Origin: Holophagae bacterium
Lineage (GTDB): Bacteria; Acidobacteriota; Holophagae; Acanthopleuribacterales; Acanthopleuribacteraceae
NCBI GenBank assembly: GCA_030429565.1
Contig: JAUIFE010000025.1
Span: 54,970 to 118,969, forward strand
DNA: 64,000 nucleotides
Direction of reading: 5' to 3'
The notes below the pieces were generated by a model. That model was not told the DNA's origin. It did no database searches and saw only the letters and a list, made by a program, of their open reading frames with translations. Position numbers and translations under genes: made by a program. Below, in pieces: positions 1 through 7,834 of this stretch; the stretch's first letter is position 1; each line of letters opens with the position of its first letter.

Positions 1-305
1 GCCTCGTCCAGGTTCGGTTGGGTGGCCACATTATAAGAGGGCAGCAGGTTGCGCAACGCCTCGTTGAGGTCGCCGCTACTTTGACGCGACAAATCGGTCA
101 TGGTGATGATGTCGTAAGGTGCCGCCGAGATTTTGGTAAAACCCGCGGTGAGTCGGCGCGAGCCGATCAGTTTCATGCTGAGTAGTTCTTCCAAGCTCAA
201 CATGGATTCCTGGTCAAAGGAAGGCTCGGGATCACCCGCGGCAGCTTCACTCAAGCCCAACAGTAAAAGGAAGGTGAAAAGGGTGCTTTTTAGGGGAATC
301 ACCAT
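1..305 (-). CDS. TonB-dependent receptor, N-terminal part (cut by window edge)
   Basis: The minus strand opens with ATG at 305 and stays open to base 1, giving about 101 residues of a longer protein. Residues 1-24 form a signal peptide (basic start, Leu-rich core, AAAG near the end). After it come ESMLSLEELLSMKL and then ISAAPYDIITMTDLSRQS followed by DLNEALRNLLPSYNV, the usual look of the start of a TonB receptor plug domain. An AAGGTGA Shine-Dalgarno sequence lies 5-6 bases before the ATG. The family transports bulky nutrients or siderophores across the outer membrane using TonB energy. The beta-barrel lies outside the window, so substrate and integrity cannot be judged. Family call is fairly safe; it is the third such receptor in the window. 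Confidence 0.75.
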   Translation of the reverse strand, partial: MVIPLKSTLFTFLLLLGLSEAAAGDPEPSFDQESMLSLEELLSMKLIGSRRLTAGFTKISAAPYDIITMTDLSRQSSGDLNEALRNLLPSYNVATQPNLDE

Positions 306-623
306 GGCATCACCTTGCCGACCAAAGGGCCGGCCGCGTTCACGGGTTGGTTCGTGCGGCAGGTGGTTGCAAACCCAGGTGAACGGCAAGAGTTCATCGC
401 AGACTTAGGCAGCCAAACGATGACCAATGGTACTAGTTGTTACGCGAATAATAGGTCCAGACTAACCAGTGTGACAGTGAAAGTCAACGGCAAAGCAGGG
501 TTCGCTTTTTCCCGAGATGAGCCATGGCCTTCTTTTGGGTGTCCTACCGAAAAATGCCTATTTTACGCGGGTTTACGGCGCACGCCGCCATTGGTCTCTC
601 TGCGTAGCCGTCCCGCTATGGGG
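306..623. other. Intergenic stretch, no gene seen
   Basis: About 318 bases between the receptor start at 305 and the stop of the YgjP-like gene at 624. Open frames here have no recognisable protein features and I see no clear hairpin terminator. It must contain the promoter of the receptor at 305, but no convincing -35/-10 pair stands out. Confidence 0.5.
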
Positions 624-1130
624 TTATTGATAGAGCGGGCCGTCCAGGTCAAGTTGGGTGAGATACAGGCGCAGGTCGAGCTCCAGTTGGTGATAGTCGG
701 GTTCCATGTGTTCACACAACTGATAAAAGGCTTTATTGTGGTCGCGCTCTTTAAAGTGTGCCAATTCATGCACCACAATCATGCGCAAAAATTCCTCAGG
801 CACCTTTTTAAACAATGAATCGATTTGAATTTCGTTTTTGCTTTTGAGTTTGTGCCCTTGCACGCGTGAAATGGTCGTGTGGACGCCGAGCGCGTTGCGA
901 ATAACGTCGATTTTATCGCTGTACACCACTTTGCTCAGTGGCTTTGAACGCCGCATGTAGCTGTTCTTGAGGTCCATGGTGTAGTCGTAAAGTGCTTTGG
1001 CCGAGCGACATTGGTGCGCTTGTGGATAACGGCTCAGAAGGTAGTCGGCCAATTTCTTTTGTTCGATCAGGCCGCGCACCTGATCTTGCAGGGCGGGAGC
1101 GTACCCGCCCAAATAACGCAGCGTTTCCAT
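624..1130 (-). CDS. YgjP/DUF45-type zinc metallopeptidase
   Basis: A 168-residue protein with the zinc signature VVHELAHFKERDH: His121, Glu122 and His125 form HExxH, with a third His at 131 in the N-K-A-F-Y context characteristic of the YgjP (DUF45, M48-like) family. That family comprises small soluble cytoplasmic proteins; E. coli YgjP has been linked to UTP pyrophosphatase activity, but proteolysis or other roles are not settled. Family members are usually 160-240 aa, so this is a short but complete version. The ATG at 1130 has GAGGGA about 7 bases upstream. It follows the oxygenase gene on the same strand after 56 bases, so the two may share a transcript. No signal peptide or membrane segment is visible. 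Confidence 0.8.
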   Translation of the reverse strand: METLRYLGGYAPALQDQVRGLIEQKKLADYLLSRYPQAHQCRSAKALYDYTMDLKNSYMRRSKPLSKVVYSDKIDVIRNALGVHTTISRVQGHKLKSKNEIQIDSLFKKVPEEFLRMIVVHELAHFKERDHNKAFYQLCEHMEPDYHQLELDLRLYLTQLDLDGPLYQ

Positions 1131-1186
1131 AGAGATCCCTCATTCGACACAACACGGCCGGTATTCGGCGGCTATTGTAACGCGAA

Positions 1187-1897
1187 CTAGGTTTGGAGCA
1201 CGCTTTTTGGTCCCGGTTCCACCGAACGGAACCAACTGGTGATGGTACGGCGGGTTTGGTTGGTTTGGCGGACCTCGTGCAACACCGTGTCGCTGCGGAA
1301 CAGCACCATGGTGTTGGCAAATGGTTCGATATCGACCGGGCCGTCGGCTAAATGCAACCGCAGTTGGCCGCCCCATTCGGGTTTCCAGCCGGGATTAAGG
1401 TAGAAGGTCATGGAAACCAAACGGAAGCCACGGCCGCGTATTTGATCGAGGTGGGCGGCGTAGCCGGCTCCTGGCGGATAAACGGCGAAATGCATTTCGA
1501 ATTCGGCCAACGGCAGGCGCAACTCATCGGCGAGGTATGTCTGCAGCCGTTCCATAAATTGCTGGAACTTGGCTTGGCTGGGCGATTTTTGGTCGCGGTG
1601 CCACCAGTGAATGTGATCACCGCGCACTTCCGGCTCAAGCCGTTTTTCCAGGCCGCCGCCGATTTCGGCCCGTTCGAACAGGCCCATTGCTTCGCGTTCG
1701 CGGCAATCGTCCTGAAGCCGTTGCACTAAATCGGCCGGTAACACGTTGCGTACCACGCAATAACCTTGTTCGGCGATGGCGTCGGCCACCGCACCCGATG
1801 CGAAAAGCGGCAATTCGGCGGCGTCCAAAATGGGCGATGGGTTTCCTGCGAGCAGAGATGGGTCAATTGGCGGTGGTGCCGCCATGGATGCGTTCAT
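1187..1897 (-). CDS. 2OG-Fe(II) dioxygenase (prolyl-4-hydroxylase-like fold)
   Basis: I chose the ATG at 1897 (236 aa) because GGAG lies 8 bases upstream; an upstream in-frame extension to 1969 encodes an arginine-rich stretch unlike a real N-terminus. The C-terminal half carries the iron ligands His149-x-Asp151 (AAHLDQ) and His207 (VLHEV), and Arg217 (TRRTITSWF) at the 2-oxoglutarate-binding position. The context FRLVSMTFYLNPGW...WGGQLRL is typical of the 2OG-Fe(II) oxygenase superfamily that includes prolyl hydroxylases. Such enzymes hydroxylate protein side chains or small molecules using O2 and 2-oxoglutarate. The substrate is unknown. It precedes the YgjP-like gene on the same strand, possibly in one operon. 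It lies too far from the NRPS operon to infer a tailoring role. Confidence 0.85.
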   Translation of the reverse strand: MNASMAAPPPIDPSLLAGNPSPILDAAELPLFASGAVADAIAEQGYCVVRNVLPADLVQRLQDDCREREAMGLFERAEIGGGLEKRLEPEVRGDHIHWWHRDQKSPSQAKFQQFMERLQTYLADELRLPLAEFEMHFAVYPPGAGYAAHLDQIRGRGFRLVSMTFYLNPGWKPEWGGQLRLHLADGPVDIEPFANTMVLFRSDTVLHEVRQTNQTRRTITSWFRSVEPGPKSVLQT

Positions 1898-2615
1898 GGT
1901 CGTTCTCCATACGCGTTGCAACGGCGGGTGCGCCCGCCGCGCGTCACGGCACCTTCGAACAGCCGCCATGGTTCCGCCTGGCGACGGCAGCGCGCAGAAC
2001 GGTTGGGGTTGTTGCGACAGGTGTAGTGAGGCGCGACGAAGGGTTCGTCATTGGCCCGAAATTGCAAACGGAATAAGCTGAAAATAAGGTGCTTTTACCT
2101 AAATTGTGCGATTCGGAATTATGCCTTCCTCACCGAGCTGGGTGCGAGGCGATTGGAATGAATCGCGCGCTTAAGGCGGTTATTTGACGGCGTGGCCGTC
2201 AGGGAAAAAAACACCGGGATCCAAGTGCGTGTGGCGCACGGTCCTGGTTGAGCGGGTCCATAACTCCAGGCGTATTGCTCAGGGGATCTTCAGCGCTGAG
2301 TTCGGGCCGTGCTTTGCGGGCGGCGGCGGTTCCTGCCTCATGGGTTGTGCCGGCTTTTTGCAGCACGTGGATCGACCGGGGGTCAAAAAACACGTGCAAA
2401 AAGCAGTTCATTGTATCGGGAAAAGGCTGGAAAGGCGCGTGGTTTTTTCGTTGTTCCTGCATAAATGTCGATGATTGGGTTTAGAGGGGGGCCGGTCATC
2501 GCTTGGGCGGAGATTAGCCGACCGGATCAGGTTGTTTGGGTTTGTAAGTAAGTTGTTTGAAGTGAAGTGTTTGGGTTGTTGTTGTTATGACCCGCGCGGC
2601 CAGGCCGGCCGACCA
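1898..2615. other. Intergenic stretch, no gene seen
   Basis: About 720 bases between the oxygenase start and the LytTR regulator stop. Open frames here are short, rich in Arg, Cys or Trp and lack family signatures. The region presumably holds the oxygenase promoter. No terminator with a T-run was seen downstream of the regulator gene. Confidence 0.5.
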
Positions 2616-3368
2616 CTAAGCCACCTGAATCCATGTTTTAAACGCTTTCGCTCGGCGTCGGCTCACGGTACATCGGTCGCCGTCGCTGAGATCGAGGTCA
2701 ATCGTGCCGTGGCGACCGTAGGTGAAACCCGCCAACAACTCTTGGGTGACGATTAGGGATCGGTTGACGCGTAAAAAACGGGGGTCCTGAATGTGATCGG
2801 CCAGGTACCCTAGCGAGAGAGTGCTGAGAAAGCGGCGCCCGCCACGTGTGAGCACACTGGTGTAGCGCTCTTTTTTCTCTAACTTCAACATGTCCTTAAG
2901 CCACACGATTTCGTAGCGGTCACAATGGAAACACACGATTTTCTGGAGCCCGGGTTTTGTTTCCGGCAAGTTCTGGACCCGTTCGCGTGTGTGCAAGGTT
3001 TCGCCGATGCGGGTCAAGCAGTGATGCAAGCGTCGCGGGTCCAGGGGCTTGAGTAGGTAGTCGACGGCGCGTACTTCAAACGCACGCGCTGCATACTCAC
3101 CCGAGGTAGCGCTAAAAACAACCATCGGCTGGTGGGTCAAATGCGGCAACAGTTGGAAACCGTCGAGCTCGGGTGAACCGACGCCGGCAAAGACCACGTC
3201 CGGTTTACAGGTATTGATTTGGGTGACGGCCTCGACCGTATCTTGGCTTTCGCCAACGAGGCGGCCGTGTTGGTGGCGTCGGACGTATTCGCCCAGAAAC
3301 CGGCGAGCGGCCGCGTCGCGATCAACGAGAAAAACGCGCATGGGTGGGGTAGGGGCAAGCCGAGTCAA
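2616..3368 (-). CDS. LytTR-family response regulator with atypical receiver
   Basis: A 250-residue protein with an N-terminal receiver (about residues 10-125) and a C-terminal LytTR DNA-binding domain (about 145-250; YEIVWLKDMLKLEKKERY...FLRVNRSLIV...). The receiver keeps the acidic pair (VDRD, residues 15-18), the Ser/Thr site (VVFSATS) and the Lys-Pro loop (LLKPLDP), but the phospho-acceptor position reads PDVVFAGVGSPELDGF, with Gly62 where the family has Asp. It is therefore probably not controlled by normal Asp phosphorylation. The best start is TTG at 3368, since AAGGA lies 9 bases before it; the internal ATG at 3341 has no ribosome-binding site. No histidine kinase gene is adjacent. LytTR proteins bind direct repeats in promoters; targets are unknown. 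Confidence 0.85.
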   Translation of the reverse strand: MTRLAPTPPMRVFLVDRDAAARRFLGEYVRRHQHGRLVGESQDTVEAVTQINTCKPDVVFAGVGSPELDGFQLLPHLTHQPMVVFSATSGEYAARAFEVRAVDYLLKPLDPRRLHHCLTRIGETLHTRERVQNLPETKPGLQKIVCFHCDRYEIVWLKDMLKLEKKERYTSVLTRGGRRFLSTLSLGYLADHIQDPRFLRVNRSLIVTQELLAGFTYGRHGTIDLDLSDGDRCTVSRRRAKAFKTWIQVA

Positions 3369-3812
3369 TGGTTTCCATCCTTAGTGCGAACCAATAGAGA
3401 ATGAAATGAGAATTCGCGTGGGTTTTGTGTTAGTATTTCGTGAGCCGGGCGTGAGCGATTTGTTTGGGCGCGAAACACCTTGTTATTTTTTGTAAGGCTT
3501 GTAAATAAATAGCTTGCTTGGCTGGGGGGGTGCCCTCGGTAAGCGTGTCGCTATCCCATAATGGATAGACGTGTTTGTGGTAATAAAAGCGTAGAATTAG
3601 AATGATTAATAGAATGTTTTTTCTATGGAAAAAGCGGCATAATGGTGTCATCGCTTTGGTTGTAAAAGTGTGTTTTTCATCACGGGGCAGGCTTTAAATC
3701 TGCGAATTGGCTGATTCGAGCGTGTTAGCTTTTTCCCAAGAAACGCGATAAGCGCGCGGGTTTCGCGAAAACCACCGCGCTTATCGCGCTTCTTTGAATG
3801 ACCTCGTCCCAT
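3369..3812. other. Intergenic stretch, AT-richer, with inverted-repeat element
   Basis: Between the LytTR start and the terminator of the CesT chaperone gene. The 3430-3651 part is AT-rich and its only long minus-strand frame shows no family features. The notable structure is the perfect 13-bp inverted repeat at 3744-3788, listed separately. Confidence 0.5.
3741..3793. repeat. Inverted-repeat element, copy 1
   Basis: CGCGATAAGCGCG (3744-3756) is repeated perfectly in inverse at 3776-3788; the 19-base loop itself contains the palindrome TTTCGCGAAA (3761-3770). It has no T-run, so it is not a standard terminator. The arm sequence recurs in the larger inverted repeat at 59091-59243 and as a single arm near 63882, which suggests a small dispersed REP/MITE-like family. 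Confidence 0.6.
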
Positions 3813-3870
3813 AAAAAAAGGCGCCGTCCTACCCGGATAGCGCGCTTCTCGGATTAAGGTGGACGACGCC
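3813..3870 (-). terminator. Rho-independent terminator after the CesT chaperone gene
   Basis: Reading the minus strand, GGCGTCGTCC (3870-3861) pairs with GGACGGCGCC (3829-3820), with one G-T wobble, and is followed by seven T residues (3819-3813). It sits about 24 bases past the chaperone stop and should end the effector-chaperone transcript. Confidence 0.85.
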
Positions 3871-3893
3871 CAGAATTGAATAGGCTCGAGCGA

Positions 3894-4379
3894 TTAGGCG
3901 AAGACGCGCGGGCCGGCGTTGCGCATCCATTCCCGCGATCTGTCCGCCGCCGGCGTCGCGACGGCAGTCTGAGTTTCGTTGCGCTCGGTTTGTTCCAACC
4001 AGGTCAGCGCCACTTCGCCGAGGTCCTTGAGCCAATCGGCCAGTTGGGCTTCATTGGCAATTTCCTGTGCCGGTCGAATCGTGACCAAGGTCAGAAAACC
4101 CGTTTCCGGATTAAGGCAGAACTTGGCGCCGGCCAATGTGTCACCCAGCCAATTCGCCGTAAGCGCTTGCTGGTAGAGTTTGAGTTGTTGCGCCGCGTCG
4201 GGCAGGACCACCGCCGCTTCCACAAATAAATAGCGGTCTTCCCAAATGCCTAGTAACAGGGAAATGCGCTCACTGTAATCGATAGAGAGGAGTCGGTCTT
4301 CGGTCAAGGCGTCGGCACCAAGGTCATTGTTTGCGATAAAGCCATACACCAAGTTGAGATAGTGCTTGCAGTAATCCAT
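3894..4379 (-). CDS. CesT-family type III secretion chaperone
   Basis: A 161-residue acidic protein. Residues about 1-130 follow the CesT/SycE pattern: an N-terminal helix (YLNLVYGFI), beta strands (LLSIDY, ISLLLGIW, RYLFVEAAVV), the helix LYQQALTANWLG, the pair FCLNPETGFLTLVTI, and a C-terminal helix ending ALTWLEQT. Such chaperones dimerise and bind the N-terminal region of a type III effector before secretion. The gene begins 14 bases after the 1051-aa protein gene, so the two are co-transcribed and this is most likely its dedicated chaperone. The terminator at 3813-3870 closes the unit. The residues after 130 (Thr, Ala, Arg-rich) are an extension. No secretion apparatus genes lie in the window. 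Confidence 0.75.
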   Translation of the reverse strand: MDYCKHYLNLVYGFIANNDLGADALTEDRLLSIDYSERISLLLGIWEDRYLFVEAAVVLPDAAQQLKLYQQALTANWLGDTLAGAKFCLNPETGFLTLVTIRPAQEIANEAQLADWLKDLGEVALTWLEQTERNETQTAVATPAADRSREWMRNAGPRVFA

Positions 4380-4393
4380 GTTGGTCTCCTCGT

Positions 4394-7300
4394 TTAGGCC
4401 CGTGGTGGTTTGGTATCACCCGTGTATTGAATCTGCGATTGGTGTTGGCACAGTTCCATGAAGTGCGTCTTCAACCTGTCCCAATTGGGGGGCCTTTGTT
4501 GGAGCTCGTCGTGGATGGCGTGTAGTAATTGGTGTGTGCGCGTTTCCGACCAGTGTTCCACACCCGCTTGGACGCGATCGGCTTCCATTAACTGGTTCAT
4601 TTCATAGGACGGGCCTGCCACCGCATGCGGTTCGCCGATGTCTTTGGTCATGGCGTGCATCATGGTGGTCAGCGTTTCCCCGTGCTTGTCCATGTAACTG
4701 CCGAAGGATTGTTGCAGTTGGTCGGGTGGCACCTGGCGCACGGCATTGTGGTACAGGTTGAATACGTAACTGGTGGTGTTGGTACCCAACACCTCGGCGG
4801 CGACACCGGTTCGCAAGGCCTGCAGGGCAACCGGGCCGGCGTTTAAGCTCGCACCAATACCTGGCTCAAAGCGTACGAATTGCACCTGATAAGGGGTGTG
4901 CATCAAACCCGTTTGTTTGGCCTTGATCGTGATCGAAAATTGGCCCTGCGCCGCGAAGGTCGGCAGTTCGCCTAGCTCCAGTTGGTTGGCTGCTAAGAAC
5001 TGCGTCAACGCGTTCAGGTCGAGCCCGCTGTGGAACGTCAGCCGATAGGTTTGGAAGCGGCCTTCGTTGTCGGGGTTACTGTCTTTCCAGTAGGTTTCGT
5101 CGATGCGCTCGTAACTGACGCCGACTTTGGTGGGCCCCACATCCAACATCATTTCGCCGCGTACCCGTCGCGAGGTGACGTAGCCGTCGTTGGTCTTTTT
5201 GGTGCTCAGCGTGCCCGCGTTGTTTTTTTCCAGCGCGTATTCCGGGTGTTTGAGCTGTTCCGTGCGGGCGCGCATCACCGCCAGGCCCGCTTTGGCCTGC
5301 GGTGACGATGTTTCCGTCAGCGAAGCTTGGTAGAGCCGGTTTAAACCCATCATGGTGTGGAACATTTGCCGGCGCATGCGGGCGCGGTCGCTGCGGCGGT
5401 TGAAGCGGGCGCGCATGCCGAATTGGACACCCATCTTCTTTTCCAGTTCTTTCTTGAGGCGTTTGGCGTTGGGGTCACCTTTGTCGGCTTGAATGACCGC
5501 GTCCGTGTAGGCCTGCCAGGTCACCATCATGTCGCGGCTGTGTTCCAGTAGGGCGGTGCGGTGATCGCTGAGCGCCGCCGGCTCTGGGGTTTCGCCCGAG
5601 CTTGCCAATGCGGTGATCTCGGCATGCCAGGCCGCCATTTCGGCGCGTCCGTCGACCTTGCCCTCACCACCGCCAGGCAGCTTGTAGTGGGCTTCTGCCG
5701 GCATTTTCCAGGCCTCGCGTGCTTCCTCCGGTGTCGCCGGCATGGCCGCATCCAGGCCGACCCGTTTGACCGCGCGTTTGCCGCCCGCGCGCACTTCCCC
5801 TTCAATTTTGGCGCTCGCCACGTTGCCCAAGCCCAAGCTGCCCGTCATTTTGAGGCCTAGATAACCCCCCGTTTCGATCTTGGGATTGGCGCCTTCGTGA
5901 ACCCGCGTGCCCGCGTGGGGCAGGTTCAGCTTGGTGCGCAATGCGCGCAGGGCCTTGGCCGCCTCCTTGGGATCGGCTTTTTTGCGTGCCGCCGCCGCGT
6001 CTTTGGCGTCGACATCGATACCCAGGAAATTGCCGTCAAACAAGTTGTGGACCGAACACTGGCTGAGTACTTTGTCGGTTAAAAACTCGGCCATTTCTTC
6101 CAGGTTGCGGAACTTGGTGTTGCGGAACACGCGAATCGGCAGGGTGACACTACCGGCGACGCCTTCGGTGGCGCTGGAGACGCCCAGTCCGAAGGTAAAA
6201 CCTTTTTGCAACACAATGTTACCGTCGTCTTTGACATAACCTTTGAGGTCGAATTTGAGGTCCAGCTTTAAGCCGGAGAGCGCTTTGTCGACGCCGCCGC
6301 CCAGTGAGAGCGTGACGCTGCGACCGGGGGTGTCGAAATCGGCCTGGTGTAATTTTTCCAGCAGGTCGGCTTTGAGCCCGGCGCGCGCTTTGAGAAAGCG
6401 CTCCTGGTGTTTAACCACGCGCATGGCTTCTTTGACTTCGGCCAATTTGGCCGCATCGGCGCCGTCCAAGGATGACCGGTGCGTGACTGAAAAATCGGTT
6501 GCATCGGACTTGCGGTGACGCGCATCTTCGGCCAGTTCCTCGCGTTCGTGCGCTTTGGATGAAAGCGCTTCTTGTTCTTTAACTTGCCCGTTGAGGACCA
6601 ACTCTAAACTGGCGAACTCTTGATCCAGATCGTCCAGCTTGCCGATGATGGCCGAAAAGGCCGCATCGACCGCTTGGTTGAGACCGCCGAATTGCGGCTG
6701 CTGAAAATCGAGTTTGACACCGAGTTCATTGAGTTTTTGCTGTAAAGCCGTGATTTGTTTTTTTTCGGTTTTGTTGAGCGGAAGGCCCGCGTCGTATTTT
6801 TCGATGGCCGTGGCGCTCGCATCAACCATGGCGCCTAAGGCGTCCGCTTGCTGTTCCCAACCAGACATTTCGGCTTGCACTTCGTCCATTAAAGCCGTCG
6901 TTTTCATTAATTGGGCGGCCATTTTTTCGGCTTTGCTGTGCAGGGTTGCCGCCGCCTTGTCGTAAACCGCCGCTTCCATGTGTTTGGCCGTGCGCCGCAA
7001 GGCGTGGGCATCGGCGCGGCTGCTGTAATCGTAGGGTGTGCTCAGCACCACATTCACTTGCGCTTCGGTAAATTCGGCGAGCTTGGCCGGCCCCGCATTG
7101 GCCATTTCGTAAATTAAGCCAAGCACCCGTTCGCGGCCTTCGGGATTAGTCAGCGCTTTTTTGACCGAGTCCATGTTTTGTAAATGTTCTTGAATGGCCG
7201 GGCCCTGTTCGCCGCCAAGCCGTGTTGCCGCTTCCTGCAAGAAGGCTTGGGGTTCGATGTCACCGCCCGCCGCGTGTTCCATCATCGCCAACATCGCTTG

Positions 7301-7549
7301 GTTGCGTTCGGTTCGTTCGCGCGCGGTTACCGAACCCGCTTCGGGTTGGGTTGGCCTTGGCGGTGCGTAACGCGAACGGACCTCACCGGTCGGCCGACCT
7401 TTGTTGCGTCTGAAAAGGGCAAAACGGCTCTTTTTTTCTGCTTGAACTCTGTTTTGTTTGCCGCTGCGTTGCGCGACGGCCGCGCCGGCGGTTCTATTTG
7501 CGTCAATGCCACTCACGATTCCTTCCTTGATGCTGATTTTTTGCAGCAC
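4394..7549 (-). CDS. Candidate type III effector, large (1051 aa)
   Basis: I recognise no family by sequence. Residues 1-80 are basic, polar and disordered-looking, with no signal peptide, as expected of a type III signal and chaperone region. Residues about 190-400 are helical with heptad patterns (coiled coil). From about 410 onward short amphipathic, Gly-rich strands alternate (SVTLSLGGGVDK, LKLDLKFDLKGYV, GYLGLKMTGSLGLG, EMMLDVGPTKVGVSYE, AQGQFSITIKAKQ), suggesting beta-sheet or a barrel, ending in a helical tail. The start could be GTG at 7549, or GTG at 7516, which has a much better AAGGAAGGA just upstream. Its stop is 14 bases before a CesT chaperone gene. Effector-then-chaperone order and a predicted barrel recall AvrE/DspE-DspF pairs, but that is inference. 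A structural scaffold or surface protein is an alternative. Confidence 0.55.
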   Translation of the reverse strand: MLQKISIKEGIVSGIDANRTAGAAVAQRSGKQNRVQAEKKSRFALFRRNKGRPTGEVRSRYAPPRPTQPEAGSVTARERTERNQAMLAMMEHAAGGDIEPQAFLQEAATRLGGEQGPAIQEHLQNMDSVKKALTNPEGRERVLGLIYEMANAGPAKLAEFTEAQVNVVLSTPYDYSSRADAHALRRTAKHMEAAVYDKAAATLHSKAEKMAAQLMKTTALMDEVQAEMSGWEQQADALGAMVDASATAIEKYDAGLPLNKTEKKQITALQQKLNELGVKLDFQQPQFGGLNQAVDAAFSAIIGKLDDLDQEFASLELVLNGQVKEQEALSSKAHEREELAEDARHRKSDATDFSVTHRSSLDGADAAKLAEVKEAMRVVKHQERFLKARAGLKADLLEKLHQADFDTPGRSVTLSLGGGVDKALSGLKLDLKFDLKGYVKDDGNIVLQKGFTFGLGVSSATEGVAGSVTLPIRVFRNTKFRNLEEMAEFLTDKVLSQCSVHNLFDGNFLGIDVDAKDAAAARKKADPKEAAKALRALRTKLNLPHAGTRVHEGANPKIETGGYLGLKMTGSLGLGNVASAKIEGEVRAGGKRAVKRVGLDAAMPATPEEAREAWKMPAEAHYKLPGGGEGKVDGRAEMAAWHAEITALASSGETPEPAALSDHRTALLEHSRDMMVTWQAYTDAVIQADKGDPNAKRLKKELEKKMGVQFGMRARFNRRSDRARMRRQMFHTMMGLNRLYQASLTETSSPQAKAGLAVMRARTEQLKHPEYALEKNNAGTLSTKKTNDGYVTSRRVRGEMMLDVGPTKVGVSYERIDETYWKDSNPDNEGRFQTYRLTFHSGLDLNALTQFLAANQLELGELPTFAAQGQFSITIKAKQTGLMHTPYQVQFVRFEPGIGASLNAGPVALQALRTGVAAEVLGTNTTSYVFNLYHNAVRQVPPDQLQQSFGSYMDKHGETLTTMMHAMTKDIGEPHAVAGPSYEMNQLMEADRVQAGVEHWSETRTHQLLHAIHDELQQRPPNWDRLKTHFMELCQHQSQIQYTGDTKPPRA

Positions 7550-7787
7550 GAGGCCTTGGCTGCTTTGGGCTGCTTGGGATTGGCGCGGATCCGGCGAGTT
7601 TCCGCTTCACCAACCTGAACCAGCCGCCGATCATTGTGACCGGCGTCCGTGGTTGCGGCGCATCCAGTTGTTGCGAACGGCTGGAATCGCTGTCGCATGT
7701 GGTTGCCGTCCGGCGGCAAGTCCGGCTGCGTCATAGGCCTCACCCTGTGCTAGGATGACGCCGGAACCGAGCTGTAAAAGTAGGCCG

Positions 7788-7808
7788 GAACCGCCCCAGC
7801 GGCGGTTC
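7788..7808. promoter_or_regulatory. Small hairpin in the leader of the TonB receptor gene
   Basis: GAACCGCC (7788-7795) and GGCGGTTC (7801-7808) form an 8-bp stem with a 5-base loop, ending 26 bases before the ATG at 7835. It could influence translation or mark a leader; no regulator is known and no riboswitch signature is visible. Confidence 0.3.
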
Positions 7809-7834
7809 TAGCCTTCTACGAGGGAGCGTGGCGT

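Noticed and set aside
2184..2474. Overlapping short frames on both strands between the oxygenase and LytTR genes
   Set aside because: Sequences rich in Cys, Trp and Arg, no family features and no operon context.
3430..3651. 73-codon minus-strand frame in the AT-rich gap
   Set aside because: No recognisable domain, no good ribosome-binding site; Ile/Leu-rich start reflects AT content.
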